Below are positions 8,262 to 17,345 of a stretch of DNA of 55,169 bases, piece by piece. The notes below the pieces were generated by a model. That model was not told the DNA's origin. It was given only the letters and a program-made list of their open reading frames with translations, and searched no databases. Within the stretch, counting starts at the first letter, position 1. Every line of letters begins with the position of its first letter. The translations under genes were made by a program, and so were the position numbers. The DNA comes from Chthoniobacter flavus (lineage in GTDB: Bacteria; Verrucomicrobiota; Verrucomicrobiia; Chthoniobacterales; JACTMZ01). The stretch is taken from assembly GCA_945871065.1 (NCBI GenBank), contig CAMBUL010000008.1, positions 1 to 55,169 of the forward strand. Direction: 5' to 3'.

Positions 8262-9497
8262 ATGGCCCGCATTCCTCTCCTCATGCCGCAACTCGGTGAA
8301 TCGATCGCCGAGGCGACTATCGTCCGCCTCATTGCCAAACCCGGCGACGACGTTGCCGGCGACAACGACGTCATGGAGGTCGAGACGAACAAAGCAGTCA
8401 TGGGCGTAGTCGCACCTTGCAGTGGCAAATTGGTCGAACTCCGCGCCGTGGAAGGGGAAAGCTATGCGGTTGGCGCGACGCTCGGCTACCTCGAAGTTTC
8501 CGATACTGATGCCGAGCGCATGGGCTATCTCGAACCGGAAGAAAACGGATCCAACGGCCAGCCCACCGGCTCCATGCCGGCCGGCGCCCCGGACAAACCG
8601 AAAAAGAAACGCGTGGCCAAGCCCGAGATCAAACAGTCGGACAAACCGGAGCCGACGATCAAGGGCCTTCCCGTCCCCGCCCACGCCGGCGGCGCCGCTT
8701 TCCTTTCCCCGCGCATGAAAGCGCGCATGACCGAACTCGGCCTCAGCGCGGCCGACCTGGCCGGCGTGGCCGGCAGTGGAGCGGGCGGACGCGTCACCAT
8801 CGAGGACTTCGAGCGCTTCATGGAGAATCTCGACCAGCAAAAAGTCACCGAGGCCTCCTCCATGCGCGTGGCTGTGGCCGATGCCATGCGCCGCAGTTGG
8901 ACGCGTCCGCTGGCCACCGTTGTCCTGCCGGTCGAACTCGACAAAATGCTCGCCCACCGCAAAGCCTCCGCCGAAAAAGCGGGCGTTTCACTTTACGCGC
9001 TGCGGGCGCTGGCCATCGCCTTGTCCGAGAACAGCGCGCCGGCCGGCCGCCTCATCGGCAACCAAGTCATCCACCCCGGATCGATCGATATCGGCTTTGC
9101 GGTCGAAGCCGAGGATGGCGTGCTCGTGCCCGTGATCAGGAGTGCGGACAAACACAGCCTCAAAGAACTCATGCCGATCTATGCCCGCCTGGTCGAACTC
9201 GCCCGCCAACGCCGCCTCAGCCCCAAAGACATGGGCCAATGCATCTCGACCGTGACAAACTATGGCACCTTCGGACTGACCCTCGCCACCCCGATCCCGC
9301 TCCCCGAACAAACCGTCCTTCTCGGTCTCGGCGCCGGGCGCATCGAACCCAAATGGGATAAAGAAAAGCAGCAATTCCTCCCCGTGACCAACGCCTGCTT
9401 CACCCTGAGCTTCGACCACCGCGTCCTCGACGGCGGCGCCGCCGGACGCTTGCTGACCAGAATCTCCGAACTCCTCAACAATCCTGAGCAATTATAA
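8262..9497 (+). CDS. pdhC: Dihydrolipoamide acyltransferase (E2) of 2-oxo acid dehydrogenase
   Basis: E2 core that carries the acyl group on a lipoyl arm and transfers it to CoA. Start at ATG 8262 (MARIPLLMPQLGES) is preferred over the track start inside pdhB; it gives 411 residues. There is a single lipoyl domain at residues 1-77 with the lipoylated lysine in VETNKAV, a charged linker (about 85-135), an E3-binding domain (FLSPRMKARMTELGLSAADLAGVAGSGAGGRVTIEDF), and the catalytic domain ending in FDHRVLDGG. No E3 (lpd) gene follows, so dihydrolipoamide dehydrogenase must be encoded elsewhere. Confidence 0.92.
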   Translation: MARIPLLMPQLGESIAEATIVRLIAKPGDDVAGDNDVMEVETNKAVMGVVAPCSGKLVELRAVEGESYAVGATLGYLEVSDTDAERMGYLEPEENGSNGQPTGSMPAGAPDKPKKKRVAKPEIKQSDKPEPTIKGLPVPAHAGGAAFLSPRMKARMTELGLSAADLAGVAGSGAGGRVTIEDFERFMENLDQQKVTEASSMRVAVADAMRRSWTRPLATVVLPVELDKMLAHRKASAEKAGVSLYALRALAIALSENSAPAGRLIGNQVIHPGSIDIGFAVEAEDGVLVPVIRSADKHSLKELMPIYARLVELARQRRLSPKDMGQCISTVTNYGTFGLTLATPIPLPEQTVLLGLGAGRIEPKWDKEKQQFLPVTNACFTLSFDHRVLDGGAAGRLLTRISELLNNPEQL

Positions 9498-9500
9498 GGT

Positions 9501-9526
9501 GGATCGCGCCGGGGACGGCGCGATCC
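9501..9526. terminator. Perfect 10-bp hairpin between convergent pdhC and sufD
   Basis: GGATCGCGCC pairs without mismatch with GGCGCGATCC across a 6-nt loop. It starts 3 nt after the pdhC stop and ends 5 nt before the sufD stop codon on the other strand. It has no T-run on either side, so it is either an intrinsic terminator of GC-rich type acting in both directions or an mRNA 3'-end stabiliser. Confidence 0.75.
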
Positions 9527-9531
9527 CCCCT

Positions 9532-10842
9532 TCAGCCCCTCAGCGCCGCGCTCAGGCGTTTCTCCACCAGCCCCTCGATGTGCCCGCGCAGGCGGGCATC
9601 CGACAGACGATCGAGCACCGTGTTGAAGAAGCCCATGACCAGCAGCTGTTGCGCCGCTTCCGGACGGATGCCGCGCGCCAGGAGGTAGAACAATTCACGA
9701 TCATCGACCTGCGACGTTGTCGCACCATGGGTGCAACGCACGTCATCGGCTTCGATCTCGAGGCCGGGCATGCTATTCGCCTCGGCCTCGTCACTCAGGA
9801 CGATGTTGCGGACCTTTTGATAGGCATCGGTCTTGTGCGCGCCGGGTTCGACACGGATGACCCCGCTGAAGACCGTGCGGCCCTTGCCGGTCAGGGCATT
9901 CTGGTAAAGCAAATCGCTCGTCGCGCTGGGCTTGGCATGGTCTTGAAAGGTGCGCTGATCGATCATCTGCTCGCCGCCGGCAATGTTGACCGAAAGCATG
10001 TCGCTGCGTGCGCCTTCCGCGACCATGCGGCTGTAGCTCTCGCCGCGCACGAACTTGCCCCCCAGGTTGACCTGCATGCCGAGACAGGAGGCATCACGTC
10101 CGACCGTGGTGGAGTTGAGATGAAACGCGGTGGTGGCGAGGCTCCACTGCTGCACGGCCACGTAGTTGAGCTTGGCACCCTCTTCGACGACGAGGTCATT
10201 GACCCCGCAAGCGAAAGCGGGTTGGTCGTCCGCACTGCGGAAACAATCGACGACAGTCGCCTTGCTGTGACGTTCGCAGACCACGAGGGTGTGCGGGAAG
10301 ACGGCGGAATTTTCACCTTCGACCCAGTGGAAAATCTCGATCGGCTGCGCGACCTCGAGATTTTTCGGGACGCGGATAAAGACCCCGTTGACCGGACCGG
10401 AGCGGTGCAAAGCGGCGTATTTGGCCGAGCCGAGCTTGACCTCTTGCGCCATGAAATGTTTCTCCGCCAAATCGGCGTGCTTGCTCGCAGCCTCCTCGAG
10501 GGTCATGACGACCAACCCGGCTTTGACCAACTCCGCGGCGGGCGCGGTCGCGGCCAGAAGGCGGTTGTTCGCGAAGATGAAACGGGCGGCTGACTCACCG
10601 AGGCCGGTCGAGCGTTCGACCAGCACGGCGGCATCAGCCACCGGGGCCGGATAACGAAAGCCGTCCAGGGCGAGGGCTTTGACGTTGGAGAAACGCCACT
10701 TTTCGTCCTTCGGCACAGGCGCAGGGAGCTGTTGGAATTCCGCCCAGCCGCGCTGACGCGAGGCGACGAACCATTCGGGCCACTGGCCCTCGACGAGAGC
10801 GCCTTCCATCAAGGGGACGCCGGACACGGATGCGGAAGCCAT
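9532..10842 (-). CDS. sufD: Fe-S cluster assembly protein SufD
   Basis: Scaffold partner of SufB in the SufBC2D Fe-S assembly complex. The C-terminal half has the SufB/SufD beta-helix signature (GAHKTDAYQKVRNIVLSDEAEANSMPGLEIEADDVRCTHGATTSQVDDRELFYLLARGI) including the conserved CTHG. Start at ATG 10842 (MASASVSGVP) is supported by GGAGGA twelve bases upstream; the track start at 10899 lies within sufB. Length 436, as usual for SufD. Last gene of the fur-sufC-sufB-sufD operon; no SufS or SufE gene follows. Confidence 0.93.
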   Translation of the reverse strand: MASASVSGVPLMEGALVEGQWPEWFVASRQRGWAEFQQLPAPVPKDEKWRFSNVKALALDGFRYPAPVADAAVLVERSTGLGESAARFIFANNRLLAATAPAAELVKAGLVVMTLEEAASKHADLAEKHFMAQEVKLGSAKYAALHRSGPVNGVFIRVPKNLEVAQPIEIFHWVEGENSAVFPHTLVVCERHSKATVVDCFRSADDQPAFACGVNDLVVEEGAKLNYVAVQQWSLATTAFHLNSTTVGRDASCLGMQVNLGGKFVRGESYSRMVAEGARSDMLSVNIAGGEQMIDQRTFQDHAKPSATSDLLYQNALTGKGRTVFSGVIRVEPGAHKTDAYQKVRNIVLSDEAEANSMPGLEIEADDVRCTHGATTSQVDDRELFYLLARGIRPEAAQQLLVMGFFNTVLDRLSDARLRGHIEGLVEKRLSAALRG

Positions 10843-10867
10843 AATCACAATTGTTCCTCCAGACGGA

Positions 10868-12280
10868 TCAGCCGACCGAACCTTCCATCTCGAGATCAAT
10901 GAGGCGCTTCAGTTCGACGCTGTATTCCATGGGGAATTGGCGCACGAGGTCATTGACGAATCCGTTCACGCTAAGGCTCATGGCCTGCGCTTCGGTTAGT
11001 CCGCGTTGCTGCATGTAGAAGATCTGCTCCGAACTGACCTGGCTGACACTGGCTTCATGCTGGCAGGCATTGCCCGTGCCGCGCACCGAGATGGCCGGAT
11101 AAGTGTCCGTGCGGCTGCTCGTGTTGATGAGCAGCGCATCGCACTCGGTATTGTTTTTGCAACCCTTGAGGTGGCGCGGGATTTTGACCAGCCCACGATA
11201 AGTGGCACGGCCAGTGCCGACGCTGATCGACTTCGACACGATGTTGCTCGTGGTTTCGTCGGCCGCGTGGACCATTTTCGCGCCGGTATCCTGGTGCTGG
11301 CCGTCACCGGCCAGAGCGATGGAGATCACTTCGCCGCGAGCTCGGCGGCCCTTCATGACCACGCCCGGATATTTCATGGTCAGACGCGAACCGATGTTGC
11401 AGTCGATCCATTTGACTTCGGCGTCCTCCATGGCCAGACCGCGCTTGGTCACCAGGTTGAAGACGTTGTTCGACCAGTTTTGCACCGTGATGTATTGAAT
11501 TTTCGCCCCTTTGAGCGCGACGAGCTCGACCACCGCGCTGTGCAGGGTGGCGGTGTCAAACTTCGGGGCCGTGCAGCCTTCCATGTAGGTCACCTCGGCA
11601 CCCTCGTCGGCAATGATCAGGGTGCGCTCGAACTGACCGAAGTTTTCCGCGTTGATGCGGAAGTAGGCCTGCAGGGGGTGCGAGACCTTGACCCCGGGCG
11701 GCACGTAGATGAACGAACCGCCGCTGAAGGCGGCGCTGTTCAGTGCGCTGAATTTGTTGTCACCCGTGGGGATCACTTTGCCGAACCATTTGCGGAAAAT
11801 TTCCGGATGTTCTTTGAGAGCGTCCGTGCTGCCCATAAAAATGACACCCTGTTTGCCGACGGCCTCCTTGATGTTGGAGTAAGCCGCTTCGCTGTCGAAT
11901 TGGGCCTCCACCCCGGCGAGGAATTTGCGCTCCTGCTCGGGAATACCGAGCCGTTCGAAGGTCCGTTTTACGTCCTCCGGCACTTCATCCCAGGTCTTTT
12001 TCGGTTTTTGCCCGCCCTGCGAAAGGTAGTAGCGGATCTTGTCGAAAATGATGTTCTCGAGATCGTGCGAGGCCCAGTGCGTAGGCATGGGTTTCTCGAG
12101 GAACTTTTTCAGCGCGTCCTTGCGGAACTGACGGATCCAATCGGGTTCGCCTTTGACGTCGCAAATGTAGTCGATCGTCTTTTCGTTCAGCCCGGTTCCG
12201 GCGTCGAATTCGTAATCGACATCGTAGCGGAAGTTCCCCTTTTCGCGGTCGATGTCCAATTGGGTTTGTGTGTCGCTCAT
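10868..12280 (-). CDS. sufB: Fe-S cluster assembly protein SufB
   Basis: Scaffold protein on which Fe-S clusters are built, acting with SufC and SufD in the cytoplasm. Highly conserved features are [60 protein letters not shown] and the C-terminal [29 protein letters not shown]. Length 470 is exactly typical. Start ATG 12280 is 20 nt downstream of the sufC stop. Gene order C-B-D differs from the E. coli order A-B-C-D-S-E. Confidence 0.96.
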   Translation of the reverse strand: MSDTQTQLDIDREKGNFRYDVDYEFDAGTGLNEKTIDYICDVKGEPDWIRQFRKDALKKFLEKPMPTHWASHDLENIIFDKIRYYLSQGGQKPKKTWDEVPEDVKRTFERLGIPEQERKFLAGVEAQFDSEAAYSNIKEAVGKQGVIFMGSTDALKEHPEIFRKWFGKVIPTGDNKFSALNSAAFSGGSFIYVPPGVKVSHPLQAYFRINAENFGQFERTLIIADEGAEVTYMEGCTAPKFDTATLHSAVVELVALKGAKIQYITVQNWSNNVFNLVTKRGLAMEDAEVKWIDCNIGSRLTMKYPGVVMKGRRARGEVISIALAGDGQHQDTGAKMVHAADETTSNIVSKSISVGTGRATYRGLVKIPRHLKGCKNNTECDALLINTSSRTDTYPAISVRGTGNACQHEASVSQVSSEQIFYMQQRGLTEAQAMSLSVNGFVNDLVRQFPMEYSVELKRLIDLEMEGSVG

Positions 12281-12300
12281 GGTTTTGTTCTTTTTGGGTT

Positions 12301-13065
12301 TCAGGCTCCGACCGCTTCGGCTTCAGGCTCGGTCGCCCAGTCGTAACCTTCGGCTTCCAGCTTAAGGGCAAGTTCCTTCGTCCCGCTCTCGACAATGCGG
12401 CCATTGACCATGACATGGACAAAATCGGGCACGATGTAATTGAGCAGGCGCTGGTAGTGGGTGATGACGAGCATGCCAGTCTCCGGCCCGCGCAGGGAAT
12501 TGACGCCGTGCGAAACAATTTTCAACGCGTCGATGTCGAGGCCGGAATCGGTTTCGTCGAGCAGGGCAAAGGTCGGCTGCAGCATGGCCATTTGCAGGAT
12601 CTCGCAGCGCTTTTTCTCGCCGCCGGAGAAACCCTCGTTGACCGCACGCGAAGTGAAAGTCCGCGGCATCTCAAGGAGGTCCATTTTCTCGTAGAGCTTG
12701 GCGTAATACTCGGTGGCCTCGAGTTCCTCGCCCTCGGGCAAGCGCGCCTGCAGGGCGGCACGAAGGAAGTTGGCGATGGTCACCCCGGGAATTTCACTCG
12801 GGTATTGGAAGGCAAGGAAGATGCCCTTGCGGGCCCGCGCGTCGGGCTCCATCTCGAGAATGCTCTCGCCGTCGAAAAGGATGTCACCGGAGGTCACGGT
12901 GTAATCGGGGTGGCCGGCGATGACTTTAGCCAGCGTGCTTTTGCCCGAACCGTTCGGTCCCATGATGGCGTGCACTTGCCCGGTCGGAAGATCAAGGCTC
13001 AGACCGCGGAGAATTTCGCGGTCGCCGATGCTGACGTGAAGATTGTCGATTTTGAGGTGTTTCAT
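12301..13065 (-). CDS. sufC: Fe-S cluster assembly ATPase SufC
   Basis: ABC-type ATPase that drives SufBC2D. Start at ATG 13065 ([19 protein letters not shown]) gives 254 residues, the normal SufC length; the track start lies in the upstream Fur-family gene. Walker A GPNGSGKS, the SufC-specific ABC signature [11 protein letters not shown], and Walker [17 protein letters not shown] are present. It starts 5 nt after the Fur-family stop codon with no evident Shine-Dalgarno sequence, so its translation is probably coupled to that gene. Confidence 0.96.
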   Translation of the reverse strand: MKHLKIDNLHVSIGDREILRGLSLDLPTGQVHAIMGPNGSGKSTLAKVIAGHPDYTVTSGDILFDGESILEMEPDARARKGIFLAFQYPSEIPGVTIANFLRAALQARLPEGEELEATEYYAKLYEKMDLLEMPRTFTSRAVNEGFSGGEKKRCEILQMAMLQPTFALLDETDSGLDIDALKIVSHGVNSLRGPETGMLVITHYQRLLNYIVPDFVHVMVNGRIVESGTKELALKLEAEGYDWATEPEAEAVGA

Positions 13066-13070
13066 AAGGG

Positions 13071-13523
13071 CTAAGGGTGGTTTTTCCGGCAGGTGGCGCA
13101 GAGGCCGTGCAGGGAAACTTCCTGCTGCGTCACGGAGTAGCCACGCGGCAGATGATGGAGCTTTTCCAACTCGGCGCCAGGCAGGAGTGGTACGTCCATG
13201 ACCGCGCCACAGGCGGTGCAGGTGAAGTGCCCGTGTTTGGCATTGTTCGCGCAATAGCGCGTGGACCCGCTGTCCAGATGCACTTTGCGGACCAGACCGC
13301 GCTCGGCTAGCGTCTCAAGGACATTGTAGACCGTAGCCAACGAGAGGGATTCCATCTCGGGTTTGGCCCGAAGGAAGACTTCCATTGCCGTCGGGTGGTC
13401 CTGCCGTTGGAGCAGCGCCCCGTAAACATGCTTGCGCTGGCGGGTCAGACGCAAGCCGTCCTGCGCGATCGATTCCTCGTAGCGTTTGAGCTGTTTTTCG
13501 GAACTGGCAGTCTTGGTGGCCAT
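13071..13523 (-). CDS. Fur-family transcriptional regulator heading the suf operon
   Basis: Metal-dependent repressor of the Fur/PerR/Zur family. The winged-helix domain includes [27 protein letters not shown] and the recognition-helix segment [19 protein letters not shown]. The dimerisation domain carries two CxxC pairs (CTAC and CATC) that bind structural zinc, with HGHFTC between. The track start is TTG 13562; I choose ATG 13523 ([11 protein letters not shown]), 150 residues. Being first in the suf operon suggests it senses iron or peroxide and controls Fe-S assembly, probably including itself. Fur, PerR and Zur cannot be separated by reading alone. Confidence 0.9.
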   Translation of the reverse strand: MATKTASSEKQLKRYEESIAQDGLRLTRQRKHVYGALLQRQDHPTAMEVFLRAKPEMESLSLATVYNVLETLAERGLVRKVHLDSGSTRYCANNAKHGHFTCTACGAVMDVPLLPGAELEKLHHLPRGYSVTQQEVSLHGLCATCRKNHP

Positions 13524-13637
13524 CAGAACCTGCAATCTCGGGCCAAAAGCAAATTGTTTCAAGAATAATTACTAATAAGAACTGTAGGGTAAGGCCCGAT
13601 TGGCGCGTTGACCCTCACTGTGGTAGCTTCCGCCGCA
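13524..13637. promoter_or_regulatory. Divergent promoter region, Fur-family/suf operon and DUF1460 gene
   Basis: 114 bp between divergent genes. A strikingly AT-rich core (about 13549-13585, containing aagaataattactaataag) stands out in this GC-rich sequence and is the natural place for promoters and a Fur-family operator. It resembles the AT composition of Fur/Per boxes but is not a clean 7-1-7 inverted repeat, so I do not assign a box. Confidence 0.4.
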
Positions 13638-14537
13638 ATGCGCCTTGCTTTCCTTTTGCTCAGTTTGTTGGTTGCCCTGTCCTGCCCGGCTTCCGCCGGA
13701 TTATCCCTGGAGCGGACCTTTATCGGGCAAGACAAATTCCAACAGGTCATGGAACGGGGCTACCGCGCCGGTTGGGCCAAACTGCCGCTCGGGGAGCGGG
13801 TGAACAAATTCGCCCTCGCCCTGCGCGGGACACCCTACGTGAACTACACGCTCGAGTTGCACGACGTCATCGAATCCCCTTCGGTCAACATGAAGGGTAT
13901 GGACTGCTGGACGCTTTTCGAAATCGCCCTCGCCATGGGGCGCCTTGTCGCCTTGCACCCTCCACCCTACTCGCCGCAGGAAATGCTGCGCCTCATTGAA
14001 ATGGATCGTTACCGTGGAGGCCGCTGCACCGGACGGTTCGATTCACGGTTGCACCATCTGGAGGACTGGATTCAGGACAACGAACGGCGCGGATTAGTCA
14101 AAGACATTACGCCCTCGCTCGGTGGCAAAAAACTCCACCGGCGCATGGCTTACATGGGGAAAAAGCCGCATCTTTACCGCCAACTGCGGGCCGATTCTTC
14201 CATGGTCCCAGAATTTATCCGGGTGGAAAACGAACTCTCCCGCCGGGGCATCACCTACGTCCCGAAAGCCCAGGTGCCCCGCATCGAGGCGCAACTGCGC
14301 AACGGCGACATCCTTTGTATCGTCACCACCTGGCACGAGACCTACACCTCCCACGTCGGCATCGCCTCGCGGGACAAAAACGGAGTTCTGCGCTTCCTTC
14401 ATGCCTCGAAAAACCACCGCGAGGTAGTCCTCGACGACCGATTGAGCGACTACCTCAACAAATTCGAGAAACACGCCGGCATTTTCGTCGGCCGACCCCT
14501 CGATCTACCCCCGACCGGAACCACAGCCCAGCATTGA
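13638..14537 (+). CDS. DUF1460 (N-acetylmuramoyl-L-alanine amidase-like) exported protein
   Basis: Predicted periplasmic peptidoglycan amidase-like protein with an NlpC/P60-type fold. Start at ATG 13638 gives MRLAFLLLSLLVALSCPASA, a clean Sec signal peptide, so the track start ten codons earlier is unlikely. Family markers are GTPYVNYTLE, the probable nucleophile cysteine in MDCWTLFE (about residue 90), and TSHVGIASRDKNGVLRFLHAS with the catalytic histidine. Mature length of about 280 is typical. It stands alone, divergent from the suf operon and convergent with lysA. Confidence 0.85.
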   Translation: MRLAFLLLSLLVALSCPASAGLSLERTFIGQDKFQQVMERGYRAGWAKLPLGERVNKFALALRGTPYVNYTLELHDVIESPSVNMKGMDCWTLFEIALAMGRLVALHPPPYSPQEMLRLIEMDRYRGGRCTGRFDSRLHHLEDWIQDNERRGLVKDITPSLGGKKLHRRMAYMGKKPHLYRQLRADSSMVPEFIRVENELSRRGITYVPKAQVPRIEAQLRNGDILCIVTTWHETYTSHVGIASRDKNGVLRFLHASKNHREVVLDDRLSDYLNKFEKHAGIFVGRPLDLPPTGTTAQH

Positions 14538-14581
14538 TGATGACGCGCCGCAGGCGCACCGCTTCGCTTCGGCGAGCTCAA

Positions 14582-14602
14582 GAGGCCGCCCATGCCGGCC
14601 TC
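14582..14602. terminator. 7-bp stem-loop between convergent genes
   Basis: GAGGCCG and CGGCCTC pair perfectly around a 7-nt loop, just before the lysA stop codon and 45 nt after the DUF1460 stop. A smaller stem (GCGCC-GCA-GGCGC) lies just upstream. There is no long T-run. Probable two-way transcription end. Confidence 0.45.
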
Positions 14603-14606
14603 CGCT

Positions 14607-15911
14607 TTACTTCCCCGGCACCCGTTCCCCAGCCACCAGGTCGTTCCACGATTGCCGCGTCCGGACCACTTCCGAGTGACCGCCGTCGACCAAAATCTCG
14701 GCCGGTAGACGCCGTGAATTGTAGTTCGACGCCATGACAAATCCATACGCTCCCGCGCTGAGTAGCGCGATTTTTTCCCCGGCATGCACTTCGGGTAATT
14801 GGCGATCCTGTGCGAAAAAATCACCGCTTTCGCAGACCGGACCAACCACATCGACCGGCCCGTGCGGAGCCCCGGCCGGCGGTTCTTGGAGAGGAACAAT
14901 CTCGTGATGCCCCTCGTACAAAGCCGGCCGGATCAAATCGTTCATCCCCGCATCGGTAATAACAAAGTTCTTCGCCGGTGTTTTCTTCACATACAGCACG
15001 CTGGCCAGCAGCGCTCCCGCATTGCCGACCAGACTGCGGCCCGGTTCGAGCAGGATTTTTAATCCGAGTGGTTTGAGCAAAGGAACGACCGCCCGGGCGT
15101 AGTCGTCAAATCCGATCCGCTTCCCGCCATCCGCGTCAACCCGCTGCCACCATTCCGGAGCACCGCTCTTCAAAGTGCCATGGTAGACGATCCCCACTCC
15201 GCCGCCGATGCTGAAGAATTCAATCGCGTAAGCTTTTTTCAACTCCTCGACGATCGGCACGAGTTTGTCCAGCGCTTCGACAAAGGGCTTCGTCTCGAGA
15301 ATCTGCGACCCGATGTGCGTCTGGATTCCGCGGATCTGCAAATGCGGCAACTTTGCCGCCTGGGCATAAACCCCGAGAATACGGTCGATCCCGATGCCGA
15401 ACTTGTTGTGGCTCTTGCCGGTCGAAATGTATTTGTGGGTCTGGGCATCAACGTCCGGATTGACCCGCAAGGCCACCGGCGCCCTCTTGCCCAGTGCCCC
15501 CGCCACCTCGTTGATGAACTCCAATTCCGGCTCCGACTCCACATTGAAGGAATAAACGCCCTCCTTGAGAGCATATTCGATTTCCTCCCGCGTCTTACCC
15601 ACCCCGGCAAAAGTACAGGAATCCGCCTGCCCGCCGGATTGGAGTACGCGGAAGAGTTCTCCGCCCGACACGATGTCGAATCCCGCCCCCTCGCGGGCCA
15701 GCAAATCGAGCACTGCGAGATTTGAGTTCGCCTTCATGGCAAAACACACCCGGTGATCGAGCCCCGACAAAGCCTCGTCCAACCGGCGGTAATGATCCCG
15801 GATCGTCTTCGCGCTGTAGACGTAAAGCGGTGTCCCGTGCTCCGCGGCCAAATCCGTCAGTGCCACCCCTTCACAACATAACACCCCGTGGCGATATGAA
15901 AACTCGTGCAT
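14607..15911 (-). CDS. lysA: Diaminopimelate decarboxylase
   Basis: PLP enzyme that makes L-lysine from meso-diaminopimelate, the last step of the pathway. The PLP lysine is in VCFAMKANSN near residue 59, the glycine-rich phosphate-binding segment follows in EFFSIGGGVGI, and the active-site cysteine is in VCESGDFFAQDR near the C-terminus. Length 434 is typical. No other lysine-pathway gene is adjacent; a DoxX-family gene lies 33 nt upstream on the same strand. Confidence 0.96.
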   Translation of the reverse strand: MHEFSYRHGVLCCEGVALTDLAAEHGTPLYVYSAKTIRDHYRRLDEALSGLDHRVCFAMKANSNLAVLDLLAREGAGFDIVSGGELFRVLQSGGQADSCTFAGVGKTREEIEYALKEGVYSFNVESEPELEFINEVAGALGKRAPVALRVNPDVDAQTHKYISTGKSHNKFGIGIDRILGVYAQAAKLPHLQIRGIQTHIGSQILETKPFVEALDKLVPIVEELKKAYAIEFFSIGGGVGIVYHGTLKSGAPEWWQRVDADGGKRIGFDDYARAVVPLLKPLGLKILLEPGRSLVGNAGALLASVLYVKKTPAKNFVITDAGMNDLIRPALYEGHHEIVPLQEPPAGAPHGPVDVVGPVCESGDFFAQDRQLPEVHAGEKIALLSAGAYGFVMASNYNSRRLPAEILVDGGHSEVVRTRQSWNDLVAGERVPGK

Positions 15912-15944
15912 AAGCCAGATATCCTAGCGGGCCGCCGGCCGGTC

Positions 15945-16385
15945 CTACCCGCGAAAAGCGCGAAGGATGTAGTGGTCGAAGGAATAGCGACCCGGACCCG
16001 CAATCAGTAGGGCGACAAAGCCGGCGAGATAGAGGAACGCTATTTCCCCGTTGCCGTCGCCGACCAAACGCCCGCCATGAATGAGGAAAAAAGCCACCGC
16101 CATGGTGACAATGAGGGGCACCAAAGCGAACCGCGCAGCCAGACCCGTCACCAGCAAAACAGCGCAGAGGACCTCGGAAAAAATGACCAAGTTCAAACTC
16201 ATCGCGTTGCCCACCCCCAGAGGATCGGGGAACCCGCCCGAGTTCTCCGCGTGGCTCGCGACCTTTCCCCAGCCATGCAAAAGCAGCATGGACAATCCCA
16301 ACCAGACCCGCAGAACGAGCAGGCCAACATCTTTGAGACACTCTCCTCCGGCCCCGGCGATCCACTGTGCGAATGATTTGATCAT
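15945..16385 (-). CDS. DoxX-family membrane protein
   Basis: Small inner-membrane protein of the DoxX/DoxD family; members are linked to quinone-dependent redox chemistry or stress, but the role is unknown here. Start at ATG 16385 (MIKSFAQWIAGAG) gives 146 residues; the track start 23 codons earlier reaches into the divergent prmA gene. Four hydrophobic helices are visible (LLVLRVWLGLSMLLLHG; LVIFSEVLCAVLLVTGLAA; LVPLIVTMAVAFFLIHG; EIAFLYLAGFVALLIAG). It lies upstream of lysA in the same direction. Confidence 0.8.
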   Translation of the reverse strand: MIKSFAQWIAGAGGECLKDVGLLVLRVWLGLSMLLLHGWGKVASHAENSGGFPDPLGVGNAMSLNLVIFSEVLCAVLLVTGLAARFALVPLIVTMAVAFFLIHGGRLVGDGNGEIAFLYLAGFVALLIAGPGRYSFDHYILRAFRG

Positions 16386-16446
16386 GACGGGGAACCCTAA
16401 ACGCCCCGGACTTGTGCCGCGAAGCAAATAAATCCAGCGTGGCCGC

Positions 16447-17304
16447 ATGAACACGAAACCGGCCCCGCGCCACGTCCGGCGTTGGGTGCGTCACGCCTCC
16501 GTCCACCACGAAGATGCGTGGCGCGAACGACTCGTCTTCCTCGGAACCGGCTTGGTCAGCCTGGCCCGTCCGGGCGGGAAAATGATCCGCCTGGAAGCTT
16601 ATGGAACAGACGCCATTCTGCGCCGTCTGAAGCAGGACTTCGGCGGCAAAATAGAATCCATCGACGCGGTGAAAATCGCCCAGCGGGCCAATGCCCCGCG
16701 CCGGCCGCTGCAACTCGCGTCCGACCTCGCGGTGATCGACGCCCACGGACGCTGGCCATCCCCTCGCCCCAAACCCCGCATCCTGCTCCGCATTGCCGGC
16801 GCAATGGCTTTCGGGACGGGCGAACATGCCACCACCGCCGCCTGCCTGCGCCTGCTCCGCCGCGAAGCGGCCTGTCAGGAACCGGGGTGGACCGCCTTGG
16901 ATATCGGCACCGGCTCCGGCATTTTGGCCATTGCCGCCGAAAAATTCGGTGCCACCCGCGTCGATGCTTTCGACTATGATCCGCGGGCCCTCCCCGCGGC
17001 CCGCGCCAACCTCCACCGCAACCGCTGCACCCGTATCACCCTGACCCGCCGCAATCTCCTCAAATGGCGGCCGACCCGCCGCTATCCCGTGGTCATGGCC
17101 AATGTCTTCAGCGAAATCCTCTGCGCCGCCGCCCCGCAAATCGTCGCCACCCTGAAGCCGATGGCCTGCCTTATTCTCTCCGGCATCCTGCGCACCCTCG
17201 AAAAGGAAACCCTGACCACCTTCACCGCCCGAGGCCTTCAACTCGAAGCCTCAACCCGCCGCGGCAAATGGGTCACCCTTCTCCTCCGCGCCCCGGGTCG
17301 TTGA
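16447..17304 (+). CDS. prmA: Ribosomal protein L11 methyltransferase-like protein
   Basis: SAM-dependent methyltransferase expected to trimethylate ribosomal protein L11. The PrmA-specific motif AFGTGEHATTAACL precedes the SAM-binding motif I DIGTGSGILAIAAEKFGA; the motif IV region reads VVMANVFSEIL, close to the NPF/NILA-type catalytic segment. The N-terminal substrate domain is present but divergent. Length 285 is normal. It diverges from the DoxX gene, with 61 bp between the two ATGs. Confidence 0.85.
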   Translation: MNTKPAPRHVRRWVRHASVHHEDAWRERLVFLGTGLVSLARPGGKMIRLEAYGTDAILRRLKQDFGGKIESIDAVKIAQRANAPRRPLQLASDLAVIDAHGRWPSPRPKPRILLRIAGAMAFGTGEHATTAACLRLLRREAACQEPGWTALDIGTGSGILAIAAEKFGATRVDAFDYDPRALPAARANLHRNRCTRITLTRRNLLKWRPTRRYPVVMANVFSEILCAAAPQIVATLKPMACLILSGILRTLEKETLTTFTARGLQLEASTRRGKWVTLLLRAPGR

Positions 17305-17345
17305 TCACCCCTCTTCTACCTCTACCCAGCCATGGAGGTGGTTAC

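Noticed and set aside
11006-12346. 446-aa plus-strand ORF opposite sufB
   Set aside because: Antisense to highly conserved SufB; no recognisable domain, no ribosome binding site and typical high-GC antisense composition.
13549-13585. Fur/Per box in the AT-rich segment upstream of the Fur-family gene
   Set aside because: AT content fits, but the best 15-mers do not form a 7-1-7 inverted repeat; kept only as a promoter region.
15871-17241. 456-aa minus-strand ORF spanning lysA, DoxX and prmA regions
   Set aside because: It is antisense to prmA and out of frame with DoxX; the translation is glycine-rich without family features.
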